Shown: positions 42,664 through 53,027, counted from the stretch's first letter. The stretch: DNA of 61,225 nucleotides from an uncultured bacterium (GCA_950096895.1 CATNBF010000005.1:1-61225); one strand, 5' to 3'. Program-made: numbers and translations. Notes: a model not told the origin generated them from the letters alone.

Positions 42664-43038
42664 ATGCTAAAAAAAATTTTTCTTATATTTCTTGTGCTTT
42701 TAAATATTAATCCAGTGGGTGCGGACACGTCCCAAAATATATTACGTCTGCAAACGGATACGTATTTTATAGAGATTCATGGCCGTGCAGATAATGATTT
42801 TACCTATTATTCATGGAAGAAGAAAAGTTACAATAAAGATAAACCGGATTTAATTCTATTAAATGGCGCGATGGATTATGACGGCAGTGGGGGAAATATA
42901 TCATATACGTTCCGGAACGGTACCTATACATACGAAATATATCAACATGTCATAGGTACCGAATTTACACCCCCTTATTCGTTAAGCGTTTATGATAATA
43001 ATAAATTAATTTTGAATCAGCCTGCACACCCCCTTTAA
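42664..43038 (+). CDS. Secreted hypothetical protein (124 aa)
   Basis: Signal peptide MLKKIFLIFLVLLNINPVGA. Confidence 0.6.
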   Translation: MLKKIFLIFLVLLNINPVGADTSQNILRLQTDTYFIEIHGRADNDFTYYSWKKKSYNKDKPDLILLNGAMDYDGSGGNISYTFRNGTYTYEIYQHVIGTEFTPPYSLSVYDNNKLILNQPAHPL

Positions 43039-43040
43039 TA

Positions 43041-44190
43041 TTAATAGAAATAATAATAGTTATTGTTAAACATTTCCCATTCATAGTTTCGGCGATTTAT
43101 TAATCCTGTTGAAACTTTGCCATTGCTGCGATTCCATGCTTTCCAAGCTTTTTCTTGTGTGGGATAAATATTACTAACATAATTTTTATCATTTATATAT
43201 TTTACAATTGTAGAATTTTTGAAATTTCCAGCCCCAATATTGAATGCAAGTGATACCAATGCATCATATTGATTCTGCGATAGGGGGTGCGTAATATTCT
43301 CTTGAACCACACGCTGCGCTTTCGCGATATCATTCATTAATAATTCCGTTGCCTGTTTTTCGGTTAAGCCTTTGGAGAAATCTTCGCCCGGCTTGATTAA
43401 ATGCCCGTATCCGATTGTCGCCCCTTTGGGCAAAGGACCATCGGGCAGAATCGGAAATTTGGTTCTGTCGTCATAAATTATATGTTTGTCGTTTTGCTTA
43501 ACGCATCCTTCTTTGTCTTTTAACCATTCAATACCGCGGTCACTTATTTTCATATCTTTTGCTTCCTTTTCTTGTGGTTCATTTGTTTTTGTCATGTATT
43601 TTTTGCTTTGCAGGGTGCGGCCATCTTCGTCGACAATATCTTGGGTTATATAACATTGACAGTTGGGATGGACCGGCATCTCTGGAATGTCTGCAACATC
43701 AAAAAAGACTGCGCCGTCACGTGCACCGCATTTTTCGCACATGTTGTGGCCATTTTCGGCGTGCCAAATCCACACGCGCATAACTTTGCGAAAGTCGGGC
43801 AGGTCCAAATCATATGTTTCTAAAAATCGCTTTTGAACATAACCGCCTGGTTCCAGAACGTGAACGGGAATGCGTTCATCGGTGACAACAAAATCTTCGA
43901 TATCAAAATCGTACCCTAATATTTCAAAGGATTCCCCGTATTCGTCCAAGATTTCTTTTCATCCTTGTATTCTTGAAATTTGCTGTCAATTTTGTTTTGG
44001 GCATCGATAAACTGGGGGGGCGGGTCATATCATATTCCGGATCCACCATGCGGCCTGTGGCATCGTATGTTATTTGGCCAGGCTACAGCATCCGCATATA
44101 TTCCTCAACACGTCGGACGATCGTGTCATGGTTGGGGTTCATTTTATTGGCATAGGCGTCTGATTGCATTAATCGCGCCACTAAAGTCTG
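43041..44190 (-). pseudogene. Degenerate prophage gene: head-morphogenesis-like N-terminus fused to GH24 lysozyme
   Basis: CEKCGARDGAVFF..PVHPNCQCYI, then lysozyme GYGHLIKPGEDFSKGLTEKQATELL; upstream in-frame TAG and shifts at C7 and near 43955. Confidence 0.7.
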
Positions 44191-44381
44191 GGATTTTTGG
44201 CATTGTTTACTCTCCGTCTGGGTGTTAAAAAAAACGCCCACATGGGGCGCATAATAAAAAGGGAAACGGCGGGAAATCCCGCCGTAATCATGAATTTATC
44301 ATAACACAAAACGGCATAAAAATCAATAGAAAACATAAACCCCTTGCAAAAAGAAACAAAACCTGTATAATGCCCATCCGT

Positions 44382-44471
44382 GGAGACGTGGCAGAGTGGT
44401 TGAATGCGCGCGACTCGAAATCGTGTATACGGGCAACCGTATCGGGGGTTCAAATCCCTCCGTCTCCGCCA
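44382..44471 (+). tRNA. tRNA-Ser(CGA), CCA encoded
   Basis: GGAGACG/CGTCTCC; loop CTCGAAA; long variable arm. Confidence 0.95.
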
Positions 44472-44743
44472 TTATTATAAAATGCGCCAACGGTGTATTT
44501 TATAATAATGCTGGCACAGGGGATGCAGAACACCCGATACGGGGGTTCACTATGAGTAATCGAAACCGAGTGATAACGAAGGTTGAGAGCTAACGAATGC
44601 CGCGCATGCACCATGAAATGGTGACAAGTGACTACGACTAGGCGAGACAAGTGAAGCATAGTCGAGCCGTTAGGAGTGCTGCGCAGGAACCATGAAATGG
44701 TGCCCAGCGAAATCCCTCCGTCTCCGCCATTATTATAAAATGC
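44452..44743 (+). repeat. 34-bp direct repeats of the tRNA-Ser(CGA) 3' end flanking a unique insert of about 224 bp
   Basis: AAATCCCTCCGTCTCCGCCATTATTATAAAATGC at 44452..44485 and 44710..44743. Confidence 0.95.
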
Positions 44744-44801
44744 CCATGGATATGGCATTTTAATTTTATAATTTATATATTCATTATATCGGTGGTAAAA
44801 A

Positions 44802-45146
44802 ATGAAAACGTTTAACGAACAGGTTTACGATATTGTGGCGCGCATCCCATCCGGGCGCGTGGCGACGTTTGGGCAAATTGCCCGTATGATTGGGCGGCCA
44901 CGGATGGCACGCTTTGTCGGGTACGCATCGAATAACAAGGCGTCATGGCATCTGCCGTGGCATCGCGTGGTGTTCAAGGATGGATCCCTGTGCGGTGCGG
45001 GATTCTTTGAACAACAATTAAAAGCCCTGAAAGCCGAAGGTGTCAAGTTCGACGCGGATCACAAAGTCATCATGGAACAATTTCAATGGGACCCGGACCG
45101 TGACGGCATGCCGATGGACATTCGGGATTTACCGTTGGTGTTTTAA
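44802..45146 (+). CDS. Alkyltransferase-like protein (ATL)
   Basis: MGMT-fold VPSGRVATFGQIARMIG pattern; PWHRV in place of PCHRV. Confidence 0.9.
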   Translation: MKTFNEQVYDIVARIPSGRVATFGQIARMIGRPRMARFVGYASNNKASWHLPWHRVVFKDGSLCGAGFFEQQLKALKAEGVKFDADHKVIMEQFQWDPDRDGMPMDIRDLPLVF

Positions 45147-46296
45147 GAGACGCGAACGCGCCGGTTGACCCGCATGGCAACCAGGGTGGCCCCTAGGTAA
45201 ATCAACACCAGTCCAATGGTATACCACGTTAACCCCAGGGGAATGTTGGGCAAAAACGCAACACCAATCAATCCGACGAACATCACAATGCGCCCCAAAT
45301 CAATCGAAAATTCGCGCAGGGTCAGGAATTCTTTTTCATATGATGGGATAACGCGGAACAACGTATAAGTGATGGGTTCGTACACCAATTTTAATAATTC
45401 ATGACCCAATGTAAAGCAAAGGCAGTAAATCAAGAAGTTTAATTCGGTTAAGTTCATCAAGGCCCATAAACAGATTCCCAACAGAATCAGACCAATCATA
45501 AAAATAGAGCGAAAATGCTTCTGCGACCCAAATCGGCCGAATAAAAATCGAAAGACAATCAATCCGAGCATCAATCCTGAATTAATCAGTCCCAGACTAA
45601 GATCCGTTTTGAATAAATAGACGATTAGCATGGTCTGGACAACGGTCAAAACCATGATAGACCCATATAAAAATTCCCCCAGCAAAAACAGGCTAATCGC
45701 CCGATGATATTTGGACTTTTTATACGCGGCATAAAATTCTCGTATATTAAACACCGGACACTGGATCGGGGTGGGTGGTTCCTGAATCCATGTGGATATC
45801 AACATTATCCCCAGGCATACAATCAAAATGACAATCGCCATCTGGGATACGAATATTGGCCCAGCAAGAATCTGCACAGTGCCGGAAAACATACCTTGAC
45901 CAGTGATCCAAAAATAGTGCGGTAACTGCTGAACTTTATTTGGTTCTTTATCAGGGATGTCTGCATATAGTTAAGTCCCAACGCTATCAACCCGATTGCC
46001 AATCCATAGACGGTACCCATAATCCAAACAAAGTTCAAGGCATCTGTTCCCGTCACGCCAATCACCGCCATCAATCCCATGCAAATAATTAATCCCCACC
46101 GATAAATCCGGGCGATGGATACGGATTTGAAAAAACAACATGCGAAATAGAATGACACAAAAACGAATATAGAAAAAAAGATATTATAGATGGTCACCGA
46201 AATAATAGGATTGGCATAGATACGCATAATATACGATGTCATAAATACGTTAAGAAACGAATCAGGAATCCAGCTTAGGGACTTTAGCGCAACCAA
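45143..46296 (-). pseudogene. MFS-type transporter split by a frameshift near 45890
   Basis: ORF 45823..46296 ends ..GSLVKV; overlapping ORF continues MFSGTVQILAGPIFVSQMAIVIL. Confidence 0.7.
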
Positions 46297-46357
46297 CGGC
46301 CAAAATTTTTACCAAGTTGTCCAAGTTTCTTCATTTTTATTCTCGTTTGTTTTTTTC

Positions 46358-47374
46358 TTATATTATTCCGGCGCGACTAAGGGCGGCAAATGCCTTTTTC
46401 ATTAATGTTGATGTGGGATACACACCCAAATCGTCGGGCGATACAAAGACACCGTCGATGCCGGGCGCGTCACATTCAATAACATGCAATTCCAAGGTCA
46501 ACTTAAAATGTGTAAAGGTATGCATAACGCAAATGCCGGTGTCTGTTCCCGGTGTGTCAATGACCGGGGTACCGTCGTCGGTCCAGGGGGCTTCGTACAA
46601 TCCGGCCAACAGGCCACGTCCCGTCCGCCGGCGGATAAAGATTTGACCACCATGGTTTTTGATGATGTATGCCCGACCGATTTTTTCTTTCTTTTGTAAT
46701 TTAAGAATAACTGGAATACGGTCAACCGTACCATCCTGGTGCGTCATACAATGATTTCGTAATGGGCATGTATCGCATGATGGATTTTTTGGTGTACATA
46801 CAGTTGCACCAAAGTCCATAATCGCCGATGCATAATCGGCCGGGCGATCCCGACTGGTTAATGTATCTGCGGCGGCACGAATTTGATCCATGATTGTTGC
46901 CACAGGCACATCCCATCCATTCAGACGACATATGACACGCACCACATTCCCATCAACCACAGGTTCAGGTTGGTTGAACGCCAATGACAAAATACTGGCC
47001 GCGGTATACGGACCAATTCCCGGCATGCGGATTAATGCGTCACGTGTGGATGGAAATTGTCCATCCAAATCATGGGCAATCATTTGGGCGGTGCGATGTA
47101 ACGATCGGGCGCGTGAATAATATCCCAATCCAGCCCACAGCGAATAAACATATTCATCCGACGCATTGGCCAAATCTTGTATTGTTGGACACGCATCCAT
47201 AAACCGTGAAAAATACGATTCTACGGTGGCAACTGTTGTCTGTTGCAGCATGAATTCAGAAACCAACACATGATATGGGTTGGGATGCGCACCGCCCCGA
47301 TGTCGCCATGGTAAATCACGGCCACATTTATCGAACCAGTCCAGTAATAATTGTGTTTCTGGGATTAATGACAT
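46358..47374 (-). CDS. mutY: A/G-specific adenine glycosylase
   Basis: LPWRHRGGAHPNPYHVLVSEFMLQQTTVATV; MPGIGPYTAASI; C-X6-C-X2-C-X5-C FeS motif. Confidence 0.93.
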   Translation of the reverse strand: MSLIPETQLLLDWFDKCGRDLPWRHRGGAHPNPYHVLVSEFMLQQTTVATVESYFSRFMDACPTIQDLANASDEYVYSLWAGLGYYSRARSLHRTAQMIAHDLDGQFPSTRDALIRMPGIGPYTAASILSLAFNQPEPVVDGNVVRVICRLNGWDVPVATIMDQIRAAADTLTSRDRPADYASAIMDFGATVCTPKNPSCDTCPLRNHCMTHQDGTVDRIPVILKLQKKEKIGRAYIIKNHGGQIFIRRRTGRGLLAGLYEAPWTDDGTPVIDTPGTDTGICVMHTFTHFKLTLELHVIECDAPGIDGVFVSPDDLGVYPTSTLMKKAFAALSRAGII

Positions 47375-47480
47375 GAATTAAATCATGGGTAAAAGTCGCA
47401 TAAATGTCAATAAAAAATAGAAATAAATCCCCAATCAATAATCCCAAGGAATACAAAAGAATAAAAGCCCAAAATCATGC

Positions 47481-47509
47481 TTGTAAAAAATTGATGAATA
47501 CTTTATAAT
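47481..47509 (+). promoter_or_regulatory. Sigma70-like promoter preceding repeat copy B
   Basis: TTGTAA-N17-TATAAT. Confidence 0.65.
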
Positions 47510-47531
47510 CCGTGGTGTTGCGGGAAATTTA

Positions 47532-47652
47532 CCTATGCCTAATCCAAAGGGACGTTTTTCTGGCATAGTTTTTGAACATTAAAAATCCCGGATTTCTGCA
47601 CTTTTTTATCCCCCGTACTATGCCTAATCTAAACGTCGGTTTTTTATGCGCA
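47532..47652 (+). repeat. Three-arm leader repeat, copy B
   Basis: Near-identical to reverse complement of 11561..11678 except arm 3. Confidence 0.9.
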
Positions 47653-49347
47653 ATAATCATGACCACGGCATCGGCATATGCCACAGGATACACATGTCTC
47701 ACATCAAAAAGATACACATCATGCAATACCGGTTATTACATGACGGGTGGAACCGGGGCCGGAAACGCATGTACCGCGTGTCCCGCGGGATGCACGTGTT
47801 CTGATAATACAACACCCACGTGTTGCAGCACGTCAAAGTCATGCGCCAGCCTGGGTACCGGTTGGACCGGTACGTATAATGAATGTACTGGAACCCAAGG
47901 ATCTGCATGCTCTAAACCTTGTTCCGTAACATGCAGTGGGAATAACACCGCACAATGTCCCGCAAATGCCAATTGTACGTATAACACCACATACCAATAT
48001 ACCGCAACCCAGTATTATGGCGGAAATTGTAATGCGTCTGGCACATGCCCAATGTCAACATTTACATGCAATTCTGGATTTCACCCAGATGGGAACACCT
48101 GTGTTTCAAATACCAAGCCGTGTTCTGGCAATTTAACCGATGCCACAGGCGGAAACATCGTATGGAATGGATCAAAATGGGATTATTCTGGGTGCACAAA
48201 ATCATGTGACGGGAATGGTATTGCACATGGTCTGGCGTATTTCGATGGTGATGCATGGGGCACATGTCGTCCAGAATCAACAACATACGGATGTCATTGG
48301 GGATATTACAACGACAATGGACAATCATGTAAAACATGCCCCGCAGGATCTTGGTGTTGGAATTATACGCAGCCATGTCCGGCGGGCTATTTCTGTCCAG
48401 TGGGGATATATGATCCCACATACGATGGATATAATGATAAATATAAATGCCCCCCAGGATATACCAGTGATGCCGGCGCAAAAGGTTCTGATAAATGTTA
48501 TAAATCATGTACCCGTTCATGCACACCCCAGACATGTCCCGCCAACGCCACATGTACACACCAAGAAACATCCCCAACATCTGGGATCGAGTATAATGGC
48601 GGTACATGCGATGCCCCGGCGTCGGCATGCCCCATGACATTTACGTGCAATCCCGGCTATTACGGCAGCAGTGCGAACAACGACACATCTTGTGCCGATT
48701 GTGGCCCCGGCAATTATTGTACCGGCGGCACCCATCGCGCCACATGCGAATCAACCATCCCAGATAACGCACCAGAACCACGTAAAATTAGCACCCTATA
48801 TAACGGCAATTGGGATGATCGTGATAAACATGGCACAAAAATCAGTGATTACATCTGTGATTGGTATTTTGACGATGAAACACGTACAGAATATTTACAA
48901 CAGGCCCGATGTTCGGCCGGCCCCGAAGGGTACAAATACACACATTACTATTGGTGCCGCCCGGGATATTATGCATCGGGGCCATTGACATGGGGAAACT
49001 GGTACACGGAATGTCTTGCGTGCACAAATAAACCTGATCATGCACACTTTACCAATTATGGAACCCCGTCTGCCGCAAGTGCAGTCGAAGACAATTGCCC
49101 ATGGGCATGTGATGCGGGATATGGTAAAACATCAAATAATACATGTGCCCAAATGTGTATGTCGGGAATTACATACTTAAAAAGTAATGGAATCAGTGTG
49201 CCGTTATACGCCACCCCACAAACCAGTCCCGCCAACAATGTTCAATTACCGGGTCAAAGTATCTGTTATGGGTCACTGGCAACTGGGGGCGGGGCGGATG
49301 CGATCAATATCCAATTTAATGGCACAATATATCATTCGATACAATAA
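47620..49347 (+). CDS. Secreted Cys-rich (VSP-like) surface protein; likely start inside repeat arm 3
   Basis: MPNLNVGFLCAIIMTTASAYATGYTCLTSKRYTSCNTGYYMTGGTG...; repeated CxxC units. Confidence 0.8.
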   Translation: MPNLNVGFLCAIIMTTASAYATGYTCLTSKRYTSCNTGYYMTGGTGAGNACTACPAGCTCSDNTTPTCCSTSKSCASLGTGWTGTYNECTGTQGSACSKPCSVTCSGNNTAQCPANANCTYNTTYQYTATQYYGGNCNASGTCPMSTFTCNSGFHPDGNTCVSNTKPCSGNLTDATGGNIVWNGSKWDYSGCTKSCDGNGIAHGLAYFDGDAWGTCRPESTTYGCHWGYYNDNGQSCKTCPAGSWCWNYTQPCPAGYFCPVGIYDPTYDGYNDKYKCPPGYTSDAGAKGSDKCYKSCTRSCTPQTCPANATCTHQETSPTSGIEYNGGTCDAPASACPMTFTCNPGYYGSSANNDTSCADCGPGNYCTGGTHRATCESTIPDNAPEPRKISTLYNGNWDDRDKHGTKISDYICDWYFDDETRTEYLQQARCSAGPEGYKYTHYYWCRPGYYASGPLTWGNWYTECLACTNKPDHAHFTNYGTPSAASAVEDNCPWACDAGYGKTSNNTCAQMCMSGITYLKSNGISVPLYATPQTSPANNVQLPGQSICYGSLATGGGADAINIQFNGTIYHSIQ

Positions 49348-49348
49348 A

Positions 49349-49375
49349 AAACCCGGTTAAAACCGGGATCTTTTA
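49349..49375. terminator. Rho-independent terminator
   Basis: AACCCGGTTaaAACCGGGATCTTTT. Confidence 0.7.
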
Positions 49376-50161
49376 TTTACCAGACTTTTTGGTGCCTTTG
49401 CTTTTCTTGGGTGAATGCGCGTCGGTTGATTTTGAACGAATTTTGTTAAAGATCATATCGGCATCCAGTGCCCGAAACGTCATAAACCATGCCGGGATAT
49501 GCCATTCTGGATTCGTATTGGCGATACGTTCCCGGACACCGGCTGTCGTATTTGGGGCCGCCACCAGGACTTCGTCGCCCGGCACCCAATCGGCCGGCGC
49601 AGAAAACCCAAATGCATCCGTCATCTGTAATGCGATCAGGGCGCGTTTAATTTCTGCAAAGTTTCGTCCCAATGACGGCGGATAATAAATGATCGCCCGT
49701 ATTTTAGATTTCGGATCAATAATAAAGACCGCACGAACAGCGGCATTTGCCATGGCATTGGGGTGTACCATTCCATATTTCTTGGCAATTTCCATGGTTG
49801 GATCGGCAATCACCGGAAATGTGATTTCCATGTTCTTCCAACCACGAAAAACAACCTGGTTCTTGATGGCCTGGATCCATGCCAAGTGCGATGGAATTGT
49901 TCCGACCGACAGTCCCAATAATTCCGTATTCAATTCATTAAATTCAGACTGCATGGCCTGGAACGTCATAAATTCCGATGTGCACACAGATGTAAAGTCA
50001 GATGGGTGCGAAAACAAGATTACCCATTTACCGCGATAATCATCGGGAAATTTAATTGGCCCATTTGTCGTTTCGGCGGTAAATTCCGGGGCCATATCCC
50101 CAATCAGCGGCATTTTTGCCGTCACCACATCATCCCCACATATGTTAAATATATCATCCAT
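49373..50161 (-). CDS. Peroxiredoxin (AhpC/TSA, Prx6-like)
   Basis: HPSDFTSVCTSEF; ELLGLSVGTIPSHLAW; FPVIAD. Confidence 0.9.
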   Translation of the reverse strand: MDDIFNICGDDVVTAKMPLIGDMAPEFTAETTNGPIKFPDDYRGKWVILFSHPSDFTSVCTSEFMTFQAMQSEFNELNTELLGLSVGTIPSHLAWIQAIKNQVVFRGWKNMEITFPVIADPTMEIAKKYGMVHPNAMANAAVRAVFIIDPKSKIRAIIYYPPSLGRNFAEIKRALIALQMTDAFGFSAPADWVPGDEVLVAAPNTTAGVRERIANTNPEWHIPAWFMTFRALDADMIFNKIRSKSTDAHSPKKSKGTKKSGK

Positions 50162-50310
50162 TTTATCTCTCCGTTAATTTAATTAAATGCGCATATGATA
50201 TTTTATCATGACCATCGACGGCATCGTACAGGATAGACTTCATAAAACTTTGTTCTTGAAAAAATGCGCAATGAATATAAAATAGAGTCGAAACAAGAAA
50301 GGGGAAAACG

Positions 50311-50589
50311 ATGAAACGTTCAGATGTTGTTCGTTCAATTCAGGTTCAATTCAAACATATGCGCACCACGGACGCGGCCGCAATGGTTGATACTGTTATT
50401 GATCACATCATTCAATCCATCGCCGATGGTCATCGTATAGAGGTTCGCGGTTTCGGCACATTTCAACCACGCGTTCGCGCCCCAAAGGTTGGGTATAATC
50501 CATGCACGGGGCAACCAATGCATCTGGATGCAGGCAAAACAATTTTGTTCAAGCCCAGCCGTGAATTAACAAAAAAAATGAATGGATAA
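50311..50589 (+). CDS. ihfB: IHF/HU-family DNA-binding protein (IHF-beta-like)
   Basis: RIEVRGFGTFQPRVRAPKVGYNPCTGQPMHLDAGKTILFKPSREL. Confidence 0.88.
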   Translation: MKRSDVVRSIQVQFKHMRTTDAAAMVDTVIDHIIQSIADGHRIEVRGFGTFQPRVRAPKVGYNPCTGQPMHLDAGKTILFKPSRELTKKMNG

Positions 50590-50592
50590 CAA

Positions 50593-52335
50593 ATGTTATT
50601 TGGTAAAAAATCTGGGATTAAAAACAAGAATCGCGAACGCTATGAACGCGTGCGCCGCCTGATGTGGTTAAAGTGTGAATCGTGCGGAAAACTGGTCTAT
50701 TACCGGGATTATAAAAATAATCTGTATATTTGCCCGAATTGCAATCGTGCCTTTATCATGACGCCAAAGCAGCGATTTGACCTGTTATTTGATGACAAGA
50801 ATTGGGAACGGTTTACATTACCGACCGTTACCGATGATCCGTTAAATTTTGTTGACCGGGCGGCGTACAAGGATCTCTTGGCCGAAGCACGTGCCGACAC
50901 AGGAACCTTTGATGCGATTTCGACCGCAGATGGCAATATCGGGGGCGTGCCGTCAACCGTATGCGTGTTGAACGGTGAATTTATGATGGGATCTATGGGC
51001 CGTGCCGCCGGGGATGCCATCGTGGCCAGTATGGAACACGCCATCGAAACACGGCGTCCGTTTATCATGGTGACATCCAGTGGCGGTGCCCGTATGCAAG
51101 AAAATATCTTATCATTAATGCAAATGGCCCGCACAACTGTTGCTGTCAATAAATTGCACGCCAATGGTATTCCGTATATCGTTGTCTTAACCGATCCGAC
51201 ATTTGGGGGCGTTACGGCATCGTTTGCCATGTTGGGGGATATCCACATTGCCGAACGGGGCGCGCGCATTGGCTTTGCCGGTCGACGTGTAATCGAACAA
51301 AACATTCGTGAAAAATTACCGGCAAATTTCCAAACCGCAGAATACCTGTACGAACATGGTATGGTGGATATGGTTGTGGCACGAAATGAATTAAAAGGCG
51401 CGTTGGAAAAAATCTTGCATGTTTTAACCAAACAGCCGCGCGACCCAAAACCTATTTCGGTTGTAACCCCAGAATTTGATACATCCAAAAAAATTCGCGG
51501 TATGGGTGAAAATGATGCCTATGACAAAGTTTTGTTGGCCCGTCATGAAAACCGCCCGCATTTCTTGGATTATATTAACGGGATTGTCGATGAATGGACA
51601 TACTTGGCGGGGGATCGCCTGTATGCCGAAGATCCTGCGATGGGCAGTGGTATCGGATATTGGCGTGGCATCCCGGCGGTTATCATTGGGCAAGAACAAG
51701 GGCGCACCATTGAAACCCGCCAAAAGCATCGCTTTGGCATGGCCAATCCCGATGGATATCGCAAGGCACAGCGCATGATGCGCTTGGGCGAAAAATTCGG
51801 ATTGCCGGTGATTTCACTGTTTGATACGGCGGGTGCTTTTGCCGGCCGCGAAGGTGAAGAACGCGGTCAATCCCAGGCGGTTGCCACATCGATTTCAACT
51901 GGATTGGATATCAAGACACCATATGTCGCCGTCAATGTTGGCCAGGGTGGTTCTGGTGGTGCCATTGCCATTGGAACGGGGGACCGGATATTAATGCTGG
52001 AAAATGCGATTTATTCGGTAATCGCCCCGGAATCCTGCGCCAGTATTCGTTGGCGTGATAACAAGTTCAAGGCCGATGCCGCGGCCGCGATGAAGCTGAC
52101 GGCGCGTGATATGGCCGACTTGAACGTCATTGACCAGATCATCAGCGAACCGGCCGGTGGGGCCCATACAGACTGGCAGACCACAATGGAACTGCTGGGG
52201 GCGGCAGTGGCGGATAATATCCGTGATCTGGAAAAAACACCACGAAACGAATTACCGGTCCGTCGTGCAGATAAATTTATCGCCATGACGCGTGATGTAG
52301 AAATCTATGGCCCGGAACACAAAACCGAACAATAA
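50593..52335 (+). CDS. accDA: Fused acetyl-CoA carboxylase carboxyltransferase beta+alpha (AccD-AccA)
   Basis: AccD zinc finger CESCGKLVYYRDYKNNLYICPNC and TSSGGARMQE; then AccA YINGIVDEW..HRFGMANPDGYRKAQRMMRLGEKFGLPVISLFDTAGAF. Confidence 0.93.
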   Translation: MLFGKKSGIKNKNRERYERVRRLMWLKCESCGKLVYYRDYKNNLYICPNCNRAFIMTPKQRFDLLFDDKNWERFTLPTVTDDPLNFVDRAAYKDLLAEARADTGTFDAISTADGNIGGVPSTVCVLNGEFMMGSMGRAAGDAIVASMEHAIETRRPFIMVTSSGGARMQENILSLMQMARTTVAVNKLHANGIPYIVVLTDPTFGGVTASFAMLGDIHIAERGARIGFAGRRVIEQNIREKLPANFQTAEYLYEHGMVDMVVARNELKGALEKILHVLTKQPRDPKPISVVTPEFDTSKKIRGMGENDAYDKVLLARHENRPHFLDYINGIVDEWTYLAGDRLYAEDPAMGSGIGYWRGIPAVIIGQEQGRTIETRQKHRFGMANPDGYRKAQRMMRLGEKFGLPVISLFDTAGAFAGREGEERGQSQAVATSISTGLDIKTPYVAVNVGQGGSGGAIAIGTGDRILMLENAIYSVIAPESCASIRWRDNKFKADAAAAMKLTARDMADLNVIDQIISEPAGGAHTDWQTTMELLGAAVADNIRDLEKTPRNELPVRRADKFIAMTRDVEIYGPEHKTEQ

Positions 52336-52366
52336 AAAATCCCCCAATGGTGGGGGATATTTTATT
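52335..52366 (+). terminator. Rho-independent terminator
   Basis: AATCCCCCAatggTGGGGGATATTTTA. Confidence 0.75.
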
Positions 52367-52433
52367 CAATCTGTAACAAAATGCACCGATTTTTTTTGAA
52401 AATTGGTTTTATTGGGGGTATAATAAAGTCGCT

Positions 52434-52991
52434 ATGAAAAAAGATATGATTATTTTAATGGGTGGCCAGGGCGTTGGCAAAGGCACATTTTCTAAAATGC
52501 TGCGCGAACGTCGTGACTTGGATTATATTGAAACAGGGGCCATGTTGCGCGAATTGCCGTCGGATTCGGTTATTGCACAAATTATGGCACGTGGTGAATT
52601 GGTTCCAGATTCAGAATTATTAAAACTGGTGGAATCAAATATTAGCGGGGATCGGGATCTGTTAATTGACGGATTTCCACGCACACTGGCCCAGGCGCAA
52701 TGGTTGGTGGAAAAATTTGCCGATCAATTTAACGTTCGCGTTATTTATTTGAATGTTCCCGAAGAAATTATGGTGCAACGTATTCAAAAGCGGATGAATG
52801 ATGGCGGCGGCCGGGCCGATGATGCCGATGCTGCGGCGGTTCGGCGGCGTCTGGATACATTCTGGAATGTCACAATGCCGGCGATTGAATGGTTGCGTCA
52901 TGCATCGGGAATTCATTTCTGTGATGTTGATGTTACCAATCCATCCGCAGATGAAAATTTTGTAAAAATATTGGCTGCATTGGCCGAATAA
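52434..52991 (+). CDS. adk: Adenylate kinase-family nucleoside monophosphate kinase (short form)
   Basis: GGQGVGKGTFSKML; LIDGFPRTLAQAQWL. Confidence 0.85.
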   Translation: MKKDMIILMGGQGVGKGTFSKMLRERRDLDYIETGAMLRELPSDSVIAQIMARGELVPDSELLKLVESNISGDRDLLIDGFPRTLAQAQWLVEKFADQFNVRVIYLNVPEEIMVQRIQKRMNDGGGRADDADAAAVRRRLDTFWNVTMPAIEWLRHASGIHFCDVDVTNPSADENFVKILAALAE

Positions 52992-53020
52992 AAAAATCCC
53001 GCCCCGGCGGGATTTTTTTA
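52992..53020 (+). terminator. Rho-independent terminator
   Basis: AATCCCGCCccGGCGGGATTTTTTT. Confidence 0.85.
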
Positions 53021-53027
53021 TAAACCT

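Noticed and set aside
48062-48640. Overlapping ORFs on both strands inside the Cys-rich gene (48062..48640 -, 48140..48637 +, 48671..48988 +)
   Set aside because: Composition artefacts of the Cys/Gly/Thr-rich repeat; the 47620..49347 frame has a signal peptide and regular CxxC pattern.
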